Below are positions 12,981 through 13,062 of a DNA stretch of 13,062 nucleotides, one piece after another. Origin of the DNA: Gammaproteobacteria bacterium (GTDB lineage: Bacteria; Pseudomonadota; Gammaproteobacteria; SZUA-21); the NCBI GenBank assembly GCA_003233075.1, contig QIKQ01000375.1:1-13062 (forward strand), given 5' to 3'. The notes under the pieces are model-generated. The model ran no database searches. It saw nothing but the letters and a program-made list of their open reading frames with translations, and was not told where the DNA came from. Positions within the stretch are counted from its first letter, which is position 1. Every line of letters begins with the position of its first letter. Position numbers and translations under genes: made by a program.

Positions 12981-13062
12981 CTTTTCTCACAGCACTTCGT
13001 AGCGAGACGGTTCAAGGGTATGCTATGACTCGTTTTCACGACCGAGAAGTGCGCAGGCATAG

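Larger units (their letters stand above)
12759..13062. other. Repeat-filled region at the right edge, no gene seen
   Basis: The last 304 bp contain three hairpins and several short repeats, described separately, and no believable coding frame on either strand. The open frame 12724-13002 overlaps the RDD gene end and runs through the repeats, so I treat it as chance. The sequence after 12981 shows no clear structure apart from another ACTTCGT motif at about 12994-13000. Confidence 0.55.

Noticed and set aside
12724..13002. Plus-strand open frame of 92 codons overlapping the end of the RDD gene
   Set aside because: It overlaps a well-supported gene in another frame and then runs through hairpin repeats. 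No family resemblance.

Overview
The window looks like a chromosomal stretch of a moderately AT-rich gammaproteobacterium. The strongest clue is the minus-strand order pcnB, folK, deoxynucleoside kinase, panB, panC. It is the familiar pcnB-folK-panB-panC cluster with a nucleoside kinase inserted, an arrangement I associate with non-enteric gammaproteobacterial lineages. Genus cannot be told from the sequence alone.

Layout from left to right. (1) 1-2398, minus: a long membrane-anchored protein that runs off the left edge. It has a charged cytoplasmic head, one transmembrane helix, about nine tandem PEGA repeats, and the start of a formylglycine-generating-enzyme-like (SUMF1/EgtB/PvdO) domain. 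(2) 2399-2720: intergenic. (3) 2721-3278, minus: a small membrane protein of the YdjM/DUF457 metal-dependent hydrolase family. (4) 3327-5076, minus: panC and panB (pantothenate synthesis). (5) 5226-5302: a perfect 14-bp inverted repeat enclosing two smaller hairpins, a REP-like element. (6) 5324-7844, minus: deoxynucleoside kinase, folK and pcnB, tightly packed. (7) 7845-8278: repeat-rich intergenic DNA with a 26-bp tandem duplication just upstream of pcnB and three 40-bp hairpin-bearing repeats just downstream of the next gene. (8) 8279-11686, minus: an 1135-residue fusion of a cholesterol-oxidase-like GMC flavoprotein with a C-terminal alpha/beta hydrolase. (9) 11755-11953: a 199-bp imperfect palindrome bounded by TTAA, MITE-like. 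(10) 12162-12758, plus: an RDD-family membrane protein, the only plus-strand gene. (11) 12759-13062: a cluster of hairpins and short direct and inverted repeats with no gene visible.

The pcnB-to-panC block combines RNA polyadenylation, folate synthesis (folK), deoxynucleoside salvage and pantothenate/CoA synthesis. PanB uses methylene-tetrahydrofolate, which links the folate and pantothenate steps. The accessory interest lies in the PEGA/SUMF1-like surface protein, the GMC-hydrolase fusion with a Cys cluster and a probable Cys nucleophile, and four different families of palindromic or tandem intergenic repeats. I found no CRISPR array, rRNA, tRNA or transposase.
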